A DNA stretch of 64,000 nucleotides from Primorskyibacter sedentarius (GCF_004342065.1 NZ_SLZU01000009.1:112397-176396); one strand, 5' to 3'; counted from the stretch's first letter, positions 10,976 through 22,301 are shown. The notes: generated by a model not told the origin, from the letters alone. Translations and numbers: made by a program.

Positions 10976-12704
10976 CGGGAAGGTCCGGGAAGACGCGGGC
11001 GACGGCGGCATCAAGATCCAGACGATGGGTCAGCAGCATGTTGTATTTCGTCAGCCGCGCGCGCAGCTCAGGCGTATCGGCGCACAGCTCGTCGAACATC
11101 TGGCGCAGCCCTGCCTCGCCGCTTTCTTCCTGCAGGAAATCAAGCAGGGGTGCCATGCCCATACGCGTGGATTCGGGGCGGTCGCGGTAGGAGCCTTTCG
11201 TGCGGCGAAACTCCAGATGCGCGTGGAAATGGTCCCAGTCAGGGGCGTGCAGATGGCCTGTGTAAATGCCGGGCAGGGTGCCCGAATTGGCAAGGCGAAC
11301 GCCATCGATCTTCAGCGAGTGAATGCCCATGCGCGCACCCGAGATCCCGGTGCGGGCAAAGACCTTTCCGGCCGTGTGACTGATGAAACCGTCGCGCAGA
11401 TGCATCCCGAAAGTCGGGTAGATCTCCTCGGACACAGAGACAGGCTGACCCGCCGCCTCTCGCGTCAGTTTGAAACGCCGGATCGCGCCATCAGAGGAGC
11501 AGAGCACCTCTGCCGGGGCCATGCGGAGCTGCGCAAATTCCTGCCCCGCCGCCAGCAGGGACGAGGCAACGGGAGCCTCCGTCAGCAGGAATTCGTCCAC
11601 ATCAATATGTCCCAGCCAATCAAGCGCGCTCTCGCGGTAGCTGCGGGTGGCGTTATGTGACTGGCGCAATTGGTGCTGCTCGGGGCGATCCTTGCCGACA
11701 GCATCCCACCATGCGGCATCACATGCGGTCAGGTGCAGGCGGGGATGCACCAGCGCGGCGAATACCGCGGGGTCCGGCTCATCAAGGTAAAGGTCAATCC
11801 GCTCGGCCCCGAGTTCGAGGTGATGGGCGGCAAAGCGTGCGATCTGACGAAGCGGTCCGCGTACGGTGGACACCAGCCCCCATCGGGGCAGGGGACCCGC
11901 GGGCAGATCCGGGGCTGCGGCGCGCTCTGCCCTTGCCTCGGCCTTCTTGCGGCGACGGCGGGCCAGCCTGTGGCGCATCATCGCCAGACGGCGAAAGACC
12001 GTTCGTTCATCCGCGATAAGCTGGTCAAGCAGGTGATGCGCCAACGGACGTATGACTGCATCGTGATCCGCATCCTGCCAGAGTCGCCCCAGCATGTTCA
12101 CGTCCAGCCCGCCATACGAGACGGAGTAGGCGTCCATTTCCATCGGCAGGGTTTCGGAGGACTTGCCGGTCAATTTGAAGGGGCGCCCCGGTGCCAGCCC
12201 GGAATAAAGCCGCTCTGTCTCGTAGAGCTTCATCGTGCCGAAGAGGACAGTCATCGCCTGTCCAACCTGCCGCTGTCTGCCCGTCAAACCGTGGTCGCCG
12301 AATGTCGTGATCGACGAGACCAGCCAGCGCAGGTCAAGCTGGTCCAGCAGGTGATCGGCATGGTCCGCCCAAAGCCTGTGAAACAGGGCCGCAGTATGCA
12401 CAGGTTGCGCGCGCTTGCGCAGATGCGCGATCAGCAGACCGTTCAGCGCGCAGAGTTCCGAGGCTCCCGCCAGCTCGCTGCGGATTTCCCGGCGCTTGCG
12501 TTGATGCGACGAGCGCGGCACGTCCTGTTCCGCAGGGTCCGTCGCAGGGTCGCGCACGATCTGGTCCAGCAGCGGGGCCAGGTTGGCATCCAACGGCGGC
12601 AAGGCCTCGCCCTTCGCGAAACCCAACGGGTCTCGGCGCCCCTCCATCTGCCGGAGGATCGCCGGGAAACCGCCCGGATAGGTGCCGTCATCCTGCTCGC
12701 TCAT
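10968..12704 (-). CDS. Glycosyltransferase family 2-like protein with long N-terminal region
   Basis: This 578-residue protein has a C-terminal ~300-residue domain that is a paralogue of the downstream gene (RWGLVSTVRGPL, HHLELGAERIDLYLDEPDP, GHIDVDEFL). The N-terminal ~280 residues are different: mostly helical, ending in a very basic Arg/Lys segment (HRLARRRRKKAEARAER) just before the transferase domain. I do not recognise that region. The start at 12704 (MSEQDDGTYPGG) is chosen over an upstream in-frame ATG. The function of the pair is inferred from the fold only. Confidence 0.8.
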   Translation of the reverse strand: MSEQDDGTYPGGFPAILRQMEGRRDPLGFAKGEALPPLDANLAPLLDQIVRDPATDPAEQDVPRSSHQRKRREIRSELAGASELCALNGLLIAHLRKRAQPVHTAALFHRLWADHADHLLDQLDLRWLVSSITTFGDHGLTGRQRQVGQAMTVLFGTMKLYETERLYSGLAPGRPFKLTGKSSETLPMEMDAYSVSYGGLDVNMLGRLWQDADHDAVIRPLAHHLLDQLIADERTVFRRLAMMRHRLARRRRKKAEARAERAAAPDLPAGPLPRWGLVSTVRGPLRQIARFAAHHLELGAERIDLYLDEPDPAVFAALVHPRLHLTACDAAWWDAVGKDRPEQHQLRQSHNATRSYRESALDWLGHIDVDEFLLTEAPVASSLLAAGQEFAQLRMAPAEVLCSSDGAIRRFKLTREAAGQPVSVSEEIYPTFGMHLRDGFISHTAGKVFARTGISGARMGIHSLKIDGVRLANSGTLPGIYTGHLHAPDWDHFHAHLEFRRTKGSYRDRPESTRMGMAPLLDFLQEESGEAGLRQMFDELCADTPELRARLTKYNMLLTHRLDLDAAVARVFPDLPDD

Positions 12705-12768
12705 GGCCGCGAAGATGCCGCGCCTTGCGGCAGGGCGCAAGCGTGGCGTTGATGCGCTGCCCTGCGGA

Positions 12769-14376
<1,608 letters not shown>

Positions 14377-14505
14377 GAGCGCGCGTATAGGTCGGGGCAG
14401 GGGTCTTGGCAAGCGTGGGTCGCGATGGGCCGTCCCGGGCGTTTTGCTGGCATAGAGGTTTGCCGGGTGTTACGGATTTGGCGACGAAGACAAAGGGAGA
14501 GTGTC

Positions 14506-15285
14506 ATGGATCTGGGAATCAGGGGCAAGCGCGCGCTGGTCTGCGCATCAAGCAAGGGCCTGGGACGTGGCTGCGCGATGGCGCTGGCCGAGGCCGGGGT
14601 CGATCTGGTGATCAATGCCCGCAGCGAAGGCCCGCTGGAAGAGACCGCGCAGGCAATACGAGAGGCGCATGGCGTCACCGTCACGGCCGTTGCTGCCGAC
14701 ATCACCTCTGAAGAGGGCCGCGCGCAGGTGCTCAAAGCCGCAGGTGCCGTGGATATTCTGGTCAACAACGCGGGCGGCCCGCCCCCGGGCATGTGGACCG
14801 ATTGGGAGCGTGACGATTTCATCAAGGCGCTGGACGCCAACATGCTGACGCCGATTGCGCTGATCAAGGCGCTGGTTCCGGGCATGATGGAGCGTGGCTG
14901 GGGCCGGGTGGTCAACATCACCTCGCAATCAGTGAAATCACCCATTGCGGTGCTGGGCCTGTCCAATTCGGCACGTGCCGGTCTGACCGGCTATGTCGCG
15001 GGCACGTCGCGTCAGGTGGCAGGCAGTGGCGTTGTCATGAACAACCTCTTGCCCGGCATTCATGCGACGGATCGCGCAGTCTCGCTGGATACCGGCGTGG
15101 CCGAGAAAGAGGGCATCACCCTGCAAGAGGCTGTCACCAAGCGGTCGGCCACCATTCCGGCCGGACGGTACGGCACGCCAGAAGAATTCGGCGCGACCTG
15201 CGCGTTTCTGTGCTCGCAATATGCCGGGTTCATCGTCGGCCAGAACGTGCTGCTGGACGGTGGTGCCACCAACGCGACGCTCTGA
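14506..15285 (+). CDS. SDR family oxidoreductase lacking the usual Tyr-x3-Lys motif
   Basis: This is a 259-residue short-chain dehydrogenase/reductase. The start at 14506 follows AGGGAGA. The cofactor loop (ASSKGLGRGCA) and the NNAGG motif are clear, and the catalytic Ser segment (NITSQSVK) is present. The place where SDRs carry YxxxK reads LGLSNSARAGLTGY, so Tyr and Lys are replaced by Ser/Asn and Arg. An SDR subgroup with this substitution is known to me, and its reaction is not settled. A specific substrate cannot be given. The next gene starts four bases after its stop, which suggests co-transcription. Confidence 0.85.
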   Translation: MDLGIRGKRALVCASSKGLGRGCAMALAEAGVDLVINARSEGPLEETAQAIREAHGVTVTAVAADITSEEGRAQVLKAAGAVDILVNNAGGPPPGMWTDWERDDFIKALDANMLTPIALIKALVPGMMERGWGRVVNITSQSVKSPIAVLGLSNSARAGLTGYVAGTSRQVAGSGVVMNNLLPGIHATDRAVSLDTGVAEKEGITLQEAVTKRSATIPAGRYGTPEEFGATCAFLCSQYAGFIVGQNVLLDGGATNATL

Positions 15286-15288
15286 TCC

Positions 15289-16440
15289 ATGGCGCGGGGG
15301 CCAGATGGCAAGGGCGGCGGCGCGGGCTTCTCGCTCGCCGACCAGCTTTTCAATGCAGACACGGTCGGTGATCTGGCATCGGAGCTTGCTGGCGGGGTGC
15401 CGGGTTTCGATGAGCAGCGGTTCGTTTCAGACGTTCTGGCCGGGTTCGCCGAGCGTACATTGCTGGCGCGGCTGGACTGGATGGCCGATTGTGCTGAGGC
15501 GCAACTTCCATCCGATTTCAATGACATGGCGGACTGTCTTGAGGCGTCCCTTCCGCCGATCCTTGACCCGAACCTGCGCGATGACGACTTTGGCCGGTTT
15601 ATCCACGGGGTGCATGGCATTTTGGCCGTGCGCCACGGGCTGGAGGATCATCGCGACCGGGCACTGGACCTGCTGCGCGCTGCAACCTGCCGCTTTTCAA
15701 TGGAATTCTACATCCGCCCCTTCCTGAACCGCTGGCCGGACGAGACGCTGGCGCGGCTGGAGAATTGGGCGAAAGACGACAATTACCACGTGCGGCGGCT
15801 CGTCAGCGAAGGCACGCGGCCAAAACTGCCCTGGGCGCGGGCAATCATGCTCGACCCGTTGGTGCCGCTGCGGTTTCTTGACCAACTCTATGCAGATCCC
15901 ACCCGGTATGTGACAAGATCGGTCGCCAACCATATGAACGATATCGCAAAATTCGCGCCGGATGTCGTGGTGGACCGGCTGGCGCGCTGGCAGGCCGAGG
16001 GGCGCCAGACCCCTGCCGAGATGGGCTGGATCACTCGCCACGCGCTGCGAACGCTTGTCAAACAAGGCAACGCGGGCGCCCTCGAACTGCTCGGCTACAG
16101 AACGGATGTGCCGGTGAGGGCTGCTTTGCGGGTCGCGCCTCCTGCGACGATCGGCGGTGTGATGGCGCTGGAGGCAGAGCTGACAAGCGACCGCGATCTG
16201 CCAGTCATCGTCGATTATGTGCTGCATTTTCACAGGCCCGGGGGCAAGCCGGGGCGCAAGGTGTTTAAACTGAAAAAGGCCAAGCTCGCGGAGGGCACTC
16301 CCCTTGTCCTGAACCGCAACCATCCGTTGAAGGGCGATGCCACGACCTTTCGCCTGCACCCCGGCCCTCACCGGGTGGAATTGCAGGTCAATGGCCGGAT
16401 TGTCGCCGAAACCGTCTTTGACCTTTTGCAGAGCGAGTGA
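15289..16440 (+). CDS. alkC: AlkC-type DNA alkylation repair glycosylase
   Basis: This is a 383-residue HEAT-like-repeat DNA glycosylase that should excise alkylated bases such as 3-methyladenine. Support comes from the helical repeat body with VRRLVSEGTRPKLPWA near residue 170, a signature of AlkC/AlkD relatives. A C-terminal ~90-residue beta-rich domain (VIVDYVLHFHRPGGK ... HRVELQVNGRIVAET) matches the Ig-like domain that separates AlkC from AlkD. ATG at 15289 follows the SDR stop closely. The gene symbol is assigned by domain layout, not by a database match. Confidence 0.8.
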   Translation: MARGPDGKGGGAGFSLADQLFNADTVGDLASELAGGVPGFDEQRFVSDVLAGFAERTLLARLDWMADCAEAQLPSDFNDMADCLEASLPPILDPNLRDDDFGRFIHGVHGILAVRHGLEDHRDRALDLLRAATCRFSMEFYIRPFLNRWPDETLARLENWAKDDNYHVRRLVSEGTRPKLPWARAIMLDPLVPLRFLDQLYADPTRYVTRSVANHMNDIAKFAPDVVVDRLARWQAEGRQTPAEMGWITRHALRTLVKQGNAGALELLGYRTDVPVRAALRVAPPATIGGVMALEAELTSDRDLPVIVDYVLHFHRPGGKPGRKVFKLKKAKLAEGTPLVLNRNHPLKGDATTFRLHPGPHRVELQVNGRIVAETVFDLLQSE

Positions 16441-16575
16441 CATCCGTTTGAGCCTCGGCCGGTGTTCGATCCGCCGACTCATTGCCGCACCGTGGATGGG
16501 TTGCGATGATCTGCGGGGAATGATACCGCTCCGCCCAATTCCGATGTTTTTCATCGGGTTCCGCGAGAGGCAGAG

Positions 16576-17664
16576 GTGAGCGAGCTAGCCCCCCCACGAC
16601 TGGAAGTCCGGCACCTGATCCGCCGTTACGACGGCAAGGCAGTGGTGAACGACGTCTCCCTTTCAATCCAGCCGGGTCATGTGACCTGCCTGCTGGGCCC
16701 GTCCGGCTGCGGTAAGTCGACGACCCTGCGGATGATCGCTGGCGTCGATATGCAGGACGAAGGCACGATCTTCGTCGATGGCAAACTGATCTGCGACACC
16801 GTCTTTCGGGTGCCGCCGGAACGCCGTGGCATTGGCCTGATGTTTCAGGATTTCGCACTCTTCCCGCATCTCAGCGTTGGTGAAAACGTGGCCTTCGGGC
16901 TGACCGGAAGCGGCGCCGCCAAGCGCGAGCGGGTGCGTACGCTGCTTGACCGGGTGGGGCTGGTGCATTTCGTCGATGAATATCCCCACCAGCTTTCAGG
17001 GGGCGAACAGCAGCGCGTCGCCCTTGCGCGCGCCCTGGCGCCAAAACCGCGCATCATGCTGATGGACGAGCCGTTTTCGGGCCTGGACAACCGCTTGCGG
17101 GACGGCATCCGCGACGAGACGCTGGCCTTGCTCAAGGAAGAAGATGCCTCCGTCCTGCTGGTCACGCACGAGCCGGAAGAGGCGATGCGCATGGCGGATG
17201 AAATCGCATTGATGCGCGATGGTCAGATCGTGCAGCAGGGCGCGCCCTATAACGTCTACAACTCCCCCGTGGACAAGGCCGCAGTCGCATTTTTCAGCGA
17301 TATCAACGTGGTGCGCGGCCGTGTGCAGGGGGCGTTGACCGAAACCCCCTTTGGCCAGTTCCTGTGCCCCGGTGTGCCGGATGGCGCAGAGGTGGATATC
17401 GTCTTTCGTCCGCAGCATGTGGGCATCGACTTTGATCGCGACGGGCGCGGGCCCAACCCCACGCCGCGTGACGGCACACCCGCGCGGGGCTTTGTTGAGC
17501 GGGCGCGGTTCATGGGGTCTGAAAGCCTTGTGGAATTTCGCATGGAACATGACGGATCATTGCTGCGCGCGACGGTTCCGAACGTGTTCCTGCCCAAGCC
17601 GGGGCAACCCCTTTGGCTGACCATCCGACGCGACCGCTGTTTCGTCTTCTCCGCGACGGATTGA
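16576..17664 (+). CDS. ABC transporter ATP-binding protein, ferric-iron/2-aminoethylphosphonate type
   Basis: This 362-residue ATPase subunit is of the FbpC/PotA-like importer class. Walker A is GPSGCGKS, the Q-loop is MFQDFALFP, the signature is LSGGEQQR, Walker B is IMLMDEPFSGLD, and the H-loop is VTHEP. A C-terminal TOBE-like regulatory domain (residues ~240-362) is present. The start is GTG at 16576 after CAGAG. No permease or binding-protein gene lies next to it; the neighbours are AlkC and a WYL regulator. Its partner must be elsewhere, and the substrate is unknown. Confidence 0.88.
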   Translation: MSELAPPRLEVRHLIRRYDGKAVVNDVSLSIQPGHVTCLLGPSGCGKSTTLRMIAGVDMQDEGTIFVDGKLICDTVFRVPPERRGIGLMFQDFALFPHLSVGENVAFGLTGSGAAKRERVRTLLDRVGLVHFVDEYPHQLSGGEQQRVALARALAPKPRIMLMDEPFSGLDNRLRDGIRDETLALLKEEDASVLLVTHEPEEAMRMADEIALMRDGQIVQQGAPYNVYNSPVDKAAVAFFSDINVVRGRVQGALTETPFGQFLCPGVPDGAEVDIVFRPQHVGIDFDRDGRGPNPTPRDGTPARGFVERARFMGSESLVEFRMEHDGSLLRATVPNVFLPKPGQPLWLTIRRDRCFVFSATD

Positions 17665-17686
17665 TCGGCGCGATCAGGCCCCTGCG

Positions 17687-18358
17687 CTAGGGGCTGTCTG
17701 CCCTGGCGTCGAAATCGCTGAGCCGTTTGCCCGGTTCGTCGACGAAAAGCCCCGGCAAGACCTGCAAAGTCTCGATGCGGTCAATGCGACAGGTCATGAA
17801 ATCGGATATGTCCTCGTTCCAGGCGACACAGGTCCAGACGCGCCCCCAGTAATCCAGCTTCAGGGGGCGCACGGTTTCGGGCTCCGACGCGTCCACCTGC
17901 TTGATCCGCAGCTTCTGCCGCGCTCGGATCGCTGCACGGAATGTCGGCATATGCCGGAACCCGCGCGCGGCATCTGCGAAAGGCCCTGTGGCGAAACCGA
18001 AACTCTGGGGCGCGCTGGACCGGTCGGCTGGCAATACGGCGTCGATTTTCTCGGACAAGGCTCTCGCGGCTTCCTGCAGGGATGGATCGCCCCCTTCGCC
18101 GACCACCGCCAGGCCCAGATGGAGCGCTTCGAGCTCTGCCTCGGTCAGGTTCAGCGGGGGCAGGGTAATCGCGGCACGCGCGGTATAGCCCAGCCCGCGC
18201 TCCCCTTCGATGGGCACGCCCGAGGCCGCAAGCACATCCATGTCCCGATAGATCGTGCGGATAGAGACGCGCAGGCGTTTGGCCATGTCCTCGGCCCGGT
18301 GCAGCCTGCCATCCTTGAGAATCTCGATCAGGGCATAAAGCCTGTCGCTGCGTTTCAT
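17687..18358 (-). CDS. WYL-domain transcriptional regulator (YafY/HTH_11 type)
   Basis: This is a 223-residue DNA-binding regulator. It has an N-terminal helix-turn-helix (RLHRAEDMAKRLRVSIRTIY) and a C-terminal WYL ligand-sensing domain (RPLKLDYWGRVWTCVAWNE, then a Cys-Arg-Ile-Asp-Arg-Ile strand). ATG 18358 is preferred because GGAAAGG lies just upstream; an in-frame ATG at 18385 has a weaker site. It is divergent from tatA across ~225 bases. The target is unknown and may be local. Confidence 0.87.
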   Translation of the reverse strand: MKRSDRLYALIEILKDGRLHRAEDMAKRLRVSIRTIYRDMDVLAASGVPIEGERGLGYTARAAITLPPLNLTEAELEALHLGLAVVGEGGDPSLQEAARALSEKIDAVLPADRSSAPQSFGFATGPFADAARGFRHMPTFRAAIRARQKLRIKQVDASEPETVRPLKLDYWGRVWTCVAWNEDISDFMTCRIDRIETLQVLPGLFVDEPGKRLSDFDARADSP

Positions 18359-18583
18359 GCGCGCCTTTCCGGTGGAGGAATTCATTGCTGCAACGCCCCC
18401 ATTCTGTCAAAATACTGGCAACTGACAAGATGCTGACAGAAATTGCGACCTGCCACGCGGCAAATCGCCTTCGCAAGGTGGTTTGGCACTTTTATCTGGC
18501 TGGGCGAGCCCCTAAACAATCAGCCTGAGATTGACGGTCGCCCGGCGATGATCGCGGGTGTCCCCGGACGGGAGAATATAGAA

Positions 18584-18799
18584 ATGCTGAACAATATCGG
18601 TCTACCTGGCCTTCTGCTGATCGCGGTGGTCGTTCTGGTGCTTTTCGGACGCGGCAAGATCTCGTCGCTGATGGGCGAAGTCGGCAAGGGCATTACGGCC
18701 TTCAAGAAAGGCGTCAGCGACGGCGCGAAAGAGCTTGATGACGAGCGTGCCGAAGAGGCCAAGGACGTCACGCCGGAAGACAGCAAAGACAAGGTCTGA
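18584..18799 (+). CDS. tatA: Sec-independent protein translocase TatA
   Basis: This 71-residue protein forms the size-adapting pore of the twin-arginine export system. It has one N-terminal membrane helix ([16 protein letters not shown]) followed by the FGRGK hinge, then the amphipathic helix ([17 protein letters not shown]) and an acidic tail. The ATG at 18584 follows GGAGAA; the longer open frame upstream is not homologous. It is the first gene of tatA-tatB-tatC-DUF815, with spacings of 3 bases or overlaps. Confidence 0.95.
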   Translation: MLNNIGLPGLLLIAVVVLVLFGRGKISSLMGEVGKGITAFKKGVSDGAKELDDERAEEAKDVTPEDSKDKV

Positions 18800-18802
18800 T
18801 CC

Positions 18803-19282
18803 ATGTTCGGAATGGGCTGGACCGAGATGCTGGTCATCGGGGTCGTCGCGCTGATCGTGGTGGGACCGAAGGAATTGCCGGTCCTGTTTCGCAATATCGG
18901 GCGTTTTGCAGGCAAGGCGCGGGGTATGGCCCGTGAATTCAGCCGTGCGATGGAACAGGCGGCGGATGAATCCGGCGTGAAGGATATCCAGTCGACGATA
19001 CGGACCGCGACAAACCCGCTGGGCAGCGCGCTGGACGGCGTCAAGGACGCGGCCCGCTCCGTGACCGACCTTAACCTTGACCCCGAAAGCGAGACCGGCA
19101 AGCTGGCCGAGGAACGCGCCGAAGCCGCACGCAAGATCAAGGCATCGACCGCGCGCAAGGCGGCCGAGCGCAAGGCCAAGGAGGCCGCAGAGGCGCTGAA
19201 AGCTGCCGAGGCAGCCGAGGCGGATCTTGCCAAGGTCGAAACAAGCGCCCCCGCGCCAGACAAAACCGCAGGTGATGCATGA
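18803..19282 (+). CDS. tatB: Sec-independent protein translocase TatB
   Basis: It is the Tat receptor-complex component that, with TatC, binds twin-arginine signal peptides. In its 159 residues, one N-terminal membrane helix ([19 protein letters not shown]) is followed by the amphipathic helix ([19 protein letters not shown]). A long Ala/Glu/Lys coiled tail (residues ~100-150) ends the protein. It starts three bases after the tatA stop and overlaps tatC by four bases. Confidence 0.95.
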   Translation: MFGMGWTEMLVIGVVALIVVGPKELPVLFRNIGRFAGKARGMAREFSRAMEQAADESGVKDIQSTIRTATNPLGSALDGVKDAARSVTDLNLDPESETGKLAEERAEAARKIKASTARKAAERKAKEAAEALKAAEAAEADLAKVETSAPAPDKTAGDA

Positions 19283-20148
19283 CTAGCGCCGACCATGACG
19301 AGATCGAGGACAGCTCCGCCCCGTTGATCGAACATCTGGCAGAGCTGCGCACCCGCCTGATGCATTCGGCCTTTGCCTTCATCATCGGCATGGTGATCTG
19401 TTTCACGGTCTGGAACCCGATCTTCAACTTCCTGACCCATCCGTTATGCGACGCGATGGCCGCGCGTGGCACAGCCGATTGCGGGCTGATCCTGATCAAG
19501 CTGCAAGAGGGTTTCTTCGTCGCGATCTCGATCTCGTTGCTGGGGGGGCTGATCCTGTCCTTCCCCTATATTTCCTACCAGATGTGGCGGTTCGTGGCGC
19601 CGGGCCTTTACAAGTCAGAGCAGGGGGCCTTCCTGCCTTTCCTGATCGCCTCGCCCTTCATGTTCTTTCTTGGCGCGTCCTTCGCATTCTACGTGGTCAC
19701 GCCGCTGGCATTCGATTTCTTCCTTGGCTTCCAGCAACCGGGATCGGTGCTGAACGAGGACGTCACCAACGCCACGGCCGGGATCGCCTTCCAGGGCTCG
19801 GCGCAGGAATATCTCAGCCTTACGATCAAGTTCATCGTGGCGTTTGGCCTGTGCTTCCAACTGCCGGTCCTGCTGACGCTCATGGGCAAGGCGGGGCTCG
19901 TTTCTGCCGAAGGGCTGGGCAATGTGCGCAAATACGCCGTGGTCGCCATTCTGGTGCTGGCCGCACTTGTCACCCCGCCTGACGTGATCACGCAAGTGAT
20001 CCTGTTCGTGGTCGTCTACGGCCTTTACGAGGTGTCAATCTGGCTGGTGCGCCGGGTCGAGAGAAAGCGCGAAGCCCGTCTGCGCGCCGAAGGCTATTAC
20101 GATGATGAGGACGAAGATCCTCTGATGAAGGAATTCGACGAAGAATGA
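19279..20148 (+). CDS. tatC: Sec-independent protein translocase TatC
   Basis: This 289-residue polytopic protein is the core of the Tat translocon; it recognises the twin-arginine signal. The N-terminal [12 protein letters not shown] motif, six membrane helices, and the [22 protein letters not shown] segment are typical. The C-terminus is a charged acidic tail. The ATG overlaps the tatB stop (ATGA), and its own stop overlaps the next gene in the same way. Confidence 0.96.
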   Translation: MTSADHDEIEDSSAPLIEHLAELRTRLMHSAFAFIIGMVICFTVWNPIFNFLTHPLCDAMAARGTADCGLILIKLQEGFFVAISISLLGGLILSFPYISYQMWRFVAPGLYKSEQGAFLPFLIASPFMFFLGASFAFYVVTPLAFDFFLGFQQPGSVLNEDVTNATAGIAFQGSAQEYLSLTIKFIVAFGLCFQLPVLLTLMGKAGLVSAEGLGNVRKYAVVAILVLAALVTPPDVITQVILFVVVYGLYEVSIWLVRRVERKREARLRAEGYYDDEDEDPLMKEFDEE

Positions 20149-20990
20149 GCAAGTCCCGTTCGTTTGAACGCATCGCCGAGGCGCTGGAGCGGATGTCTCC
20201 GGCGCCGTCGCAGGCCCCCGATTTCGACGAGGCCGACGCCTTTGTCTGGCACGTGGCCCCGGACCGGTTGCAGCCGGTGCCGCAGGTCAGCCGGGTGGAT
20301 CTGTCCCTGCTGATCGGGGTGGATCGGTCGCGCGACACGTTGCTGGCTAACACGCTGCAATTCTCGCGTGGCCTGCCTGCGAATAACGCGCTTCTCTGGG
20401 GTGCGCGCGGCATGGGCAAGTCCAGCCTTGTGAAAGCGGTGCATGCTGCCGTTCTGGCGCAAGGCCTGCCGCTGAAGATCGTGGAACTGCAGCGCGAGGA
20501 TCTGCCGACTGTCGGGCGGCTTCTGGCGATGCTGCGCGGGTCGGACCACCGTTTTCTTTTGTTTTGTGACGACCTGTCATTCAGCCATGACGACCAGCAT
20601 TACAAATCGCTCAAGGCGGTTCTGGATGGCGGGATCGAAGGGCGACCGGACAATGTGGTGTTCTACGCCACCTCCAACCGCCGCCACCTGATGCCGCGTG
20701 ACATGATCGAGAACGAGCGCTCTTCTGCGATCAACCCGTCCGAGGCGGTCGAGGAAAAAGTGTCGCTGTCTGACCGGTTCGGCCTGTGGTTGGGTTTTCA
20801 CCCCTGCAGCCAGGACGAGTACCTGCAAATGATCCGTGGCTACTGTGACGCCTATGGCGTGGAGATTGACGACGAGACGCTGCGCGCCGAGGCCATCGAA
20901 TGGCAGGCAACGCGTGGTGCCCGTTCGGGCCGCGTCGCATGGCAATATTTCACTGACCTTGCTGGCAGGCGCGGCGTGGCAAACGCCTGA
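20145..20990 (+). CDS. DUF815-type AAA+ ATP-binding protein
   Basis: This is a 281-residue P-loop ATPase of the DUF815 family, role not established. Walker A is [10 protein letters not shown] near residue 88. A Walker B-like strand with two acids ([10 protein letters not shown]) is near residue 145, followed by a sensor-like [12 protein letters not shown]. The ATG overlaps the tatC stop by four bases, so it is likely co-expressed with tatABC. Its conserved position beside tat and surE/pcm genes is the only context clue. Confidence 0.82.
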   Translation: MSKSRSFERIAEALERMSPAPSQAPDFDEADAFVWHVAPDRLQPVPQVSRVDLSLLIGVDRSRDTLLANTLQFSRGLPANNALLWGARGMGKSSLVKAVHAAVLAQGLPLKIVELQREDLPTVGRLLAMLRGSDHRFLLFCDDLSFSHDDQHYKSLKAVLDGGIEGRPDNVVFYATSNRRHLMPRDMIENERSSAINPSEAVEEKVSLSDRFGLWLGFHPCSQDEYLQMIRGYCDAYGVEIDDETLRAEAIEWQATRGARSGRVAWQYFTDLAGRRGVANA

Positions 20991-21086
20991 CCCCGGCACC
21001 GCCGCGCCCTGTCAGAGCGGCAAAAGCAGGTTGACGCACGCCCCGCTGGCACCCTGGCCCCCCTTGGCCAGAGGCGCGCAGCCGGG

Positions 21087-22301
21087 TCAGCGCAGGTAGC
21101 CGGTTGGGTCCACGCTGTCAAAGCCTTCGCGCACTTCGAAATGCACATAGGCCGGGTCGCCAGAGCCGATCTTGCCGATCGTCTGCCCGCGACTGACATT
21201 GTCGCCCTTGGCCACGCTGATGTCATCGACGCGGATATAGACCGTCATCACGTTGTCAGGATGTTTTACCACGACAATCGGGATGTTGTTTTCATCCTTG
21301 GTGATCGCGGCCACCTTGCCGCTGGCCGCAGCCTTGACGGCCGTGCCGCTGCTTGCGGCAATGTCGATGCCTTCGTTCCGGCCCTTGGAATATTCCCGGA
21401 TGATCGTGCCGTTGACCGGCATTGCCATCTTGGCGCTGCTCGACGGTTTTGTCGTCTCGGCGGCAAGGTTGGGCGAGGCGGGCTTGGGCTGTGGCGCAGA
21501 GGCCGCGGCAGGCGTGACCGCAGGCAGCGGTTTCGACGCGCTGGGGGGCGTCGGCGTTGGGCTGCCCACGCCGGGAGGCTCCGTGCTGGCGGCGGTCTGG
21601 CTGCTGGCTGCTGCCGTGGTTCGGACGGTGCTTGATGTCTGGGTGACCGGTGGGATCAGAAGGTACTGCCCTTCGCGGATGGTGAATTCCTTGTCGAGCC
21701 CGTTCCATTCCGAAAGCGCCCGTACCGACACGCCGTAGAGGCGCGAGATGGTAAAGGCCGTCTCGCCGCGCACAACCTTGTGGCGGATCGGCTCCAGCCC
21801 GGTCTGGACGGCGGGGGCTGCGGTAGAACTGGCGGGCGTGGCCGGGGCGCTGTCAATCGCGGCACTTGCAAGCTCTGTCACCGTGACATCGCTGGCGGGT
21901 TGGATCGGGCCGGAGGACGTCGCCCCCGTGGCGGGCGACGGTTCGGCCACGCGGCGGGGCAGGGCGATCACCTCGCCACTGCGCAGGCTATCGTCCGGCT
22001 GGATGCCATTGTGGCGGGCCAGCTCGTCTGCGGGCAGGCCGATGCGGGCTGCGAGCGTCTGCAGCGTGTCACCCCGCCGGGCCACGGCAACCTGGTAATT
22101 CGGATAGGAAATGATCCCACGGTCATCCGGGCGGGGACGCGTGGCAACGACGGATTGCGCCGCCTGCGACGTGTCGAAGCTGCTGCCCAGCCGGCCACGA
22201 AGGTCCAGATCCAGCGGCCTTTCACAGGCGGTGGTGAGCAAAAGGGCGCTGCCGACAAGCACGGCAGTGGTGGGGAAGCGTCGGGTCGCTTGAAGCGTCA
22301 T
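21087..22301 (-). CDS. LysM / LytM (M23-like) lipoprotein, probable NlpD-type amidase activator
   Basis: This 404-residue envelope protein has a lipoprotein-like signal (ALLLTTAC near residue 27). Two LysM peptidoglycan-binding repeats lie near residues 65-110 (VARRGDTLQTLAARIGLP) and 175-215 (VRGETAFTISRLYGVS). A Pro/Ala/Ser-rich linker and a C-terminal LytM domain (~300-404) follow. The metal ligands of active M23 peptidases appear to be missing: NEGID stands for HxxxD, and YVHFE for HxHFE. E. coli NlpD is degenerate in the same places and activates an amidase. Start 22301 has GAGG upstream. It is downstream of surE-pcm on the same strand. Confidence 0.87.
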   Translation of the reverse strand: MTLQATRRFPTTAVLVGSALLLTTACERPLDLDLRGRLGSSFDTSQAAQSVVATRPRPDDRGIISYPNYQVAVARRGDTLQTLAARIGLPADELARHNGIQPDDSLRSGEVIALPRRVAEPSPATGATSSGPIQPASDVTVTELASAAIDSAPATPASSTAAPAVQTGLEPIRHKVVRGETAFTISRLYGVSVRALSEWNGLDKEFTIREGQYLLIPPVTQTSSTVRTTAAASSQTAASTEPPGVGSPTPTPPSASKPLPAVTPAAASAPQPKPASPNLAAETTKPSSSAKMAMPVNGTIIREYSKGRNEGIDIAASSGTAVKAAASGKVAAITKDENNIPIVVVKHPDNVMTVYIRVDDISVAKGDNVSRGQTIGKIGSGDPAYVHFEVREGFDSVDPTGYLR

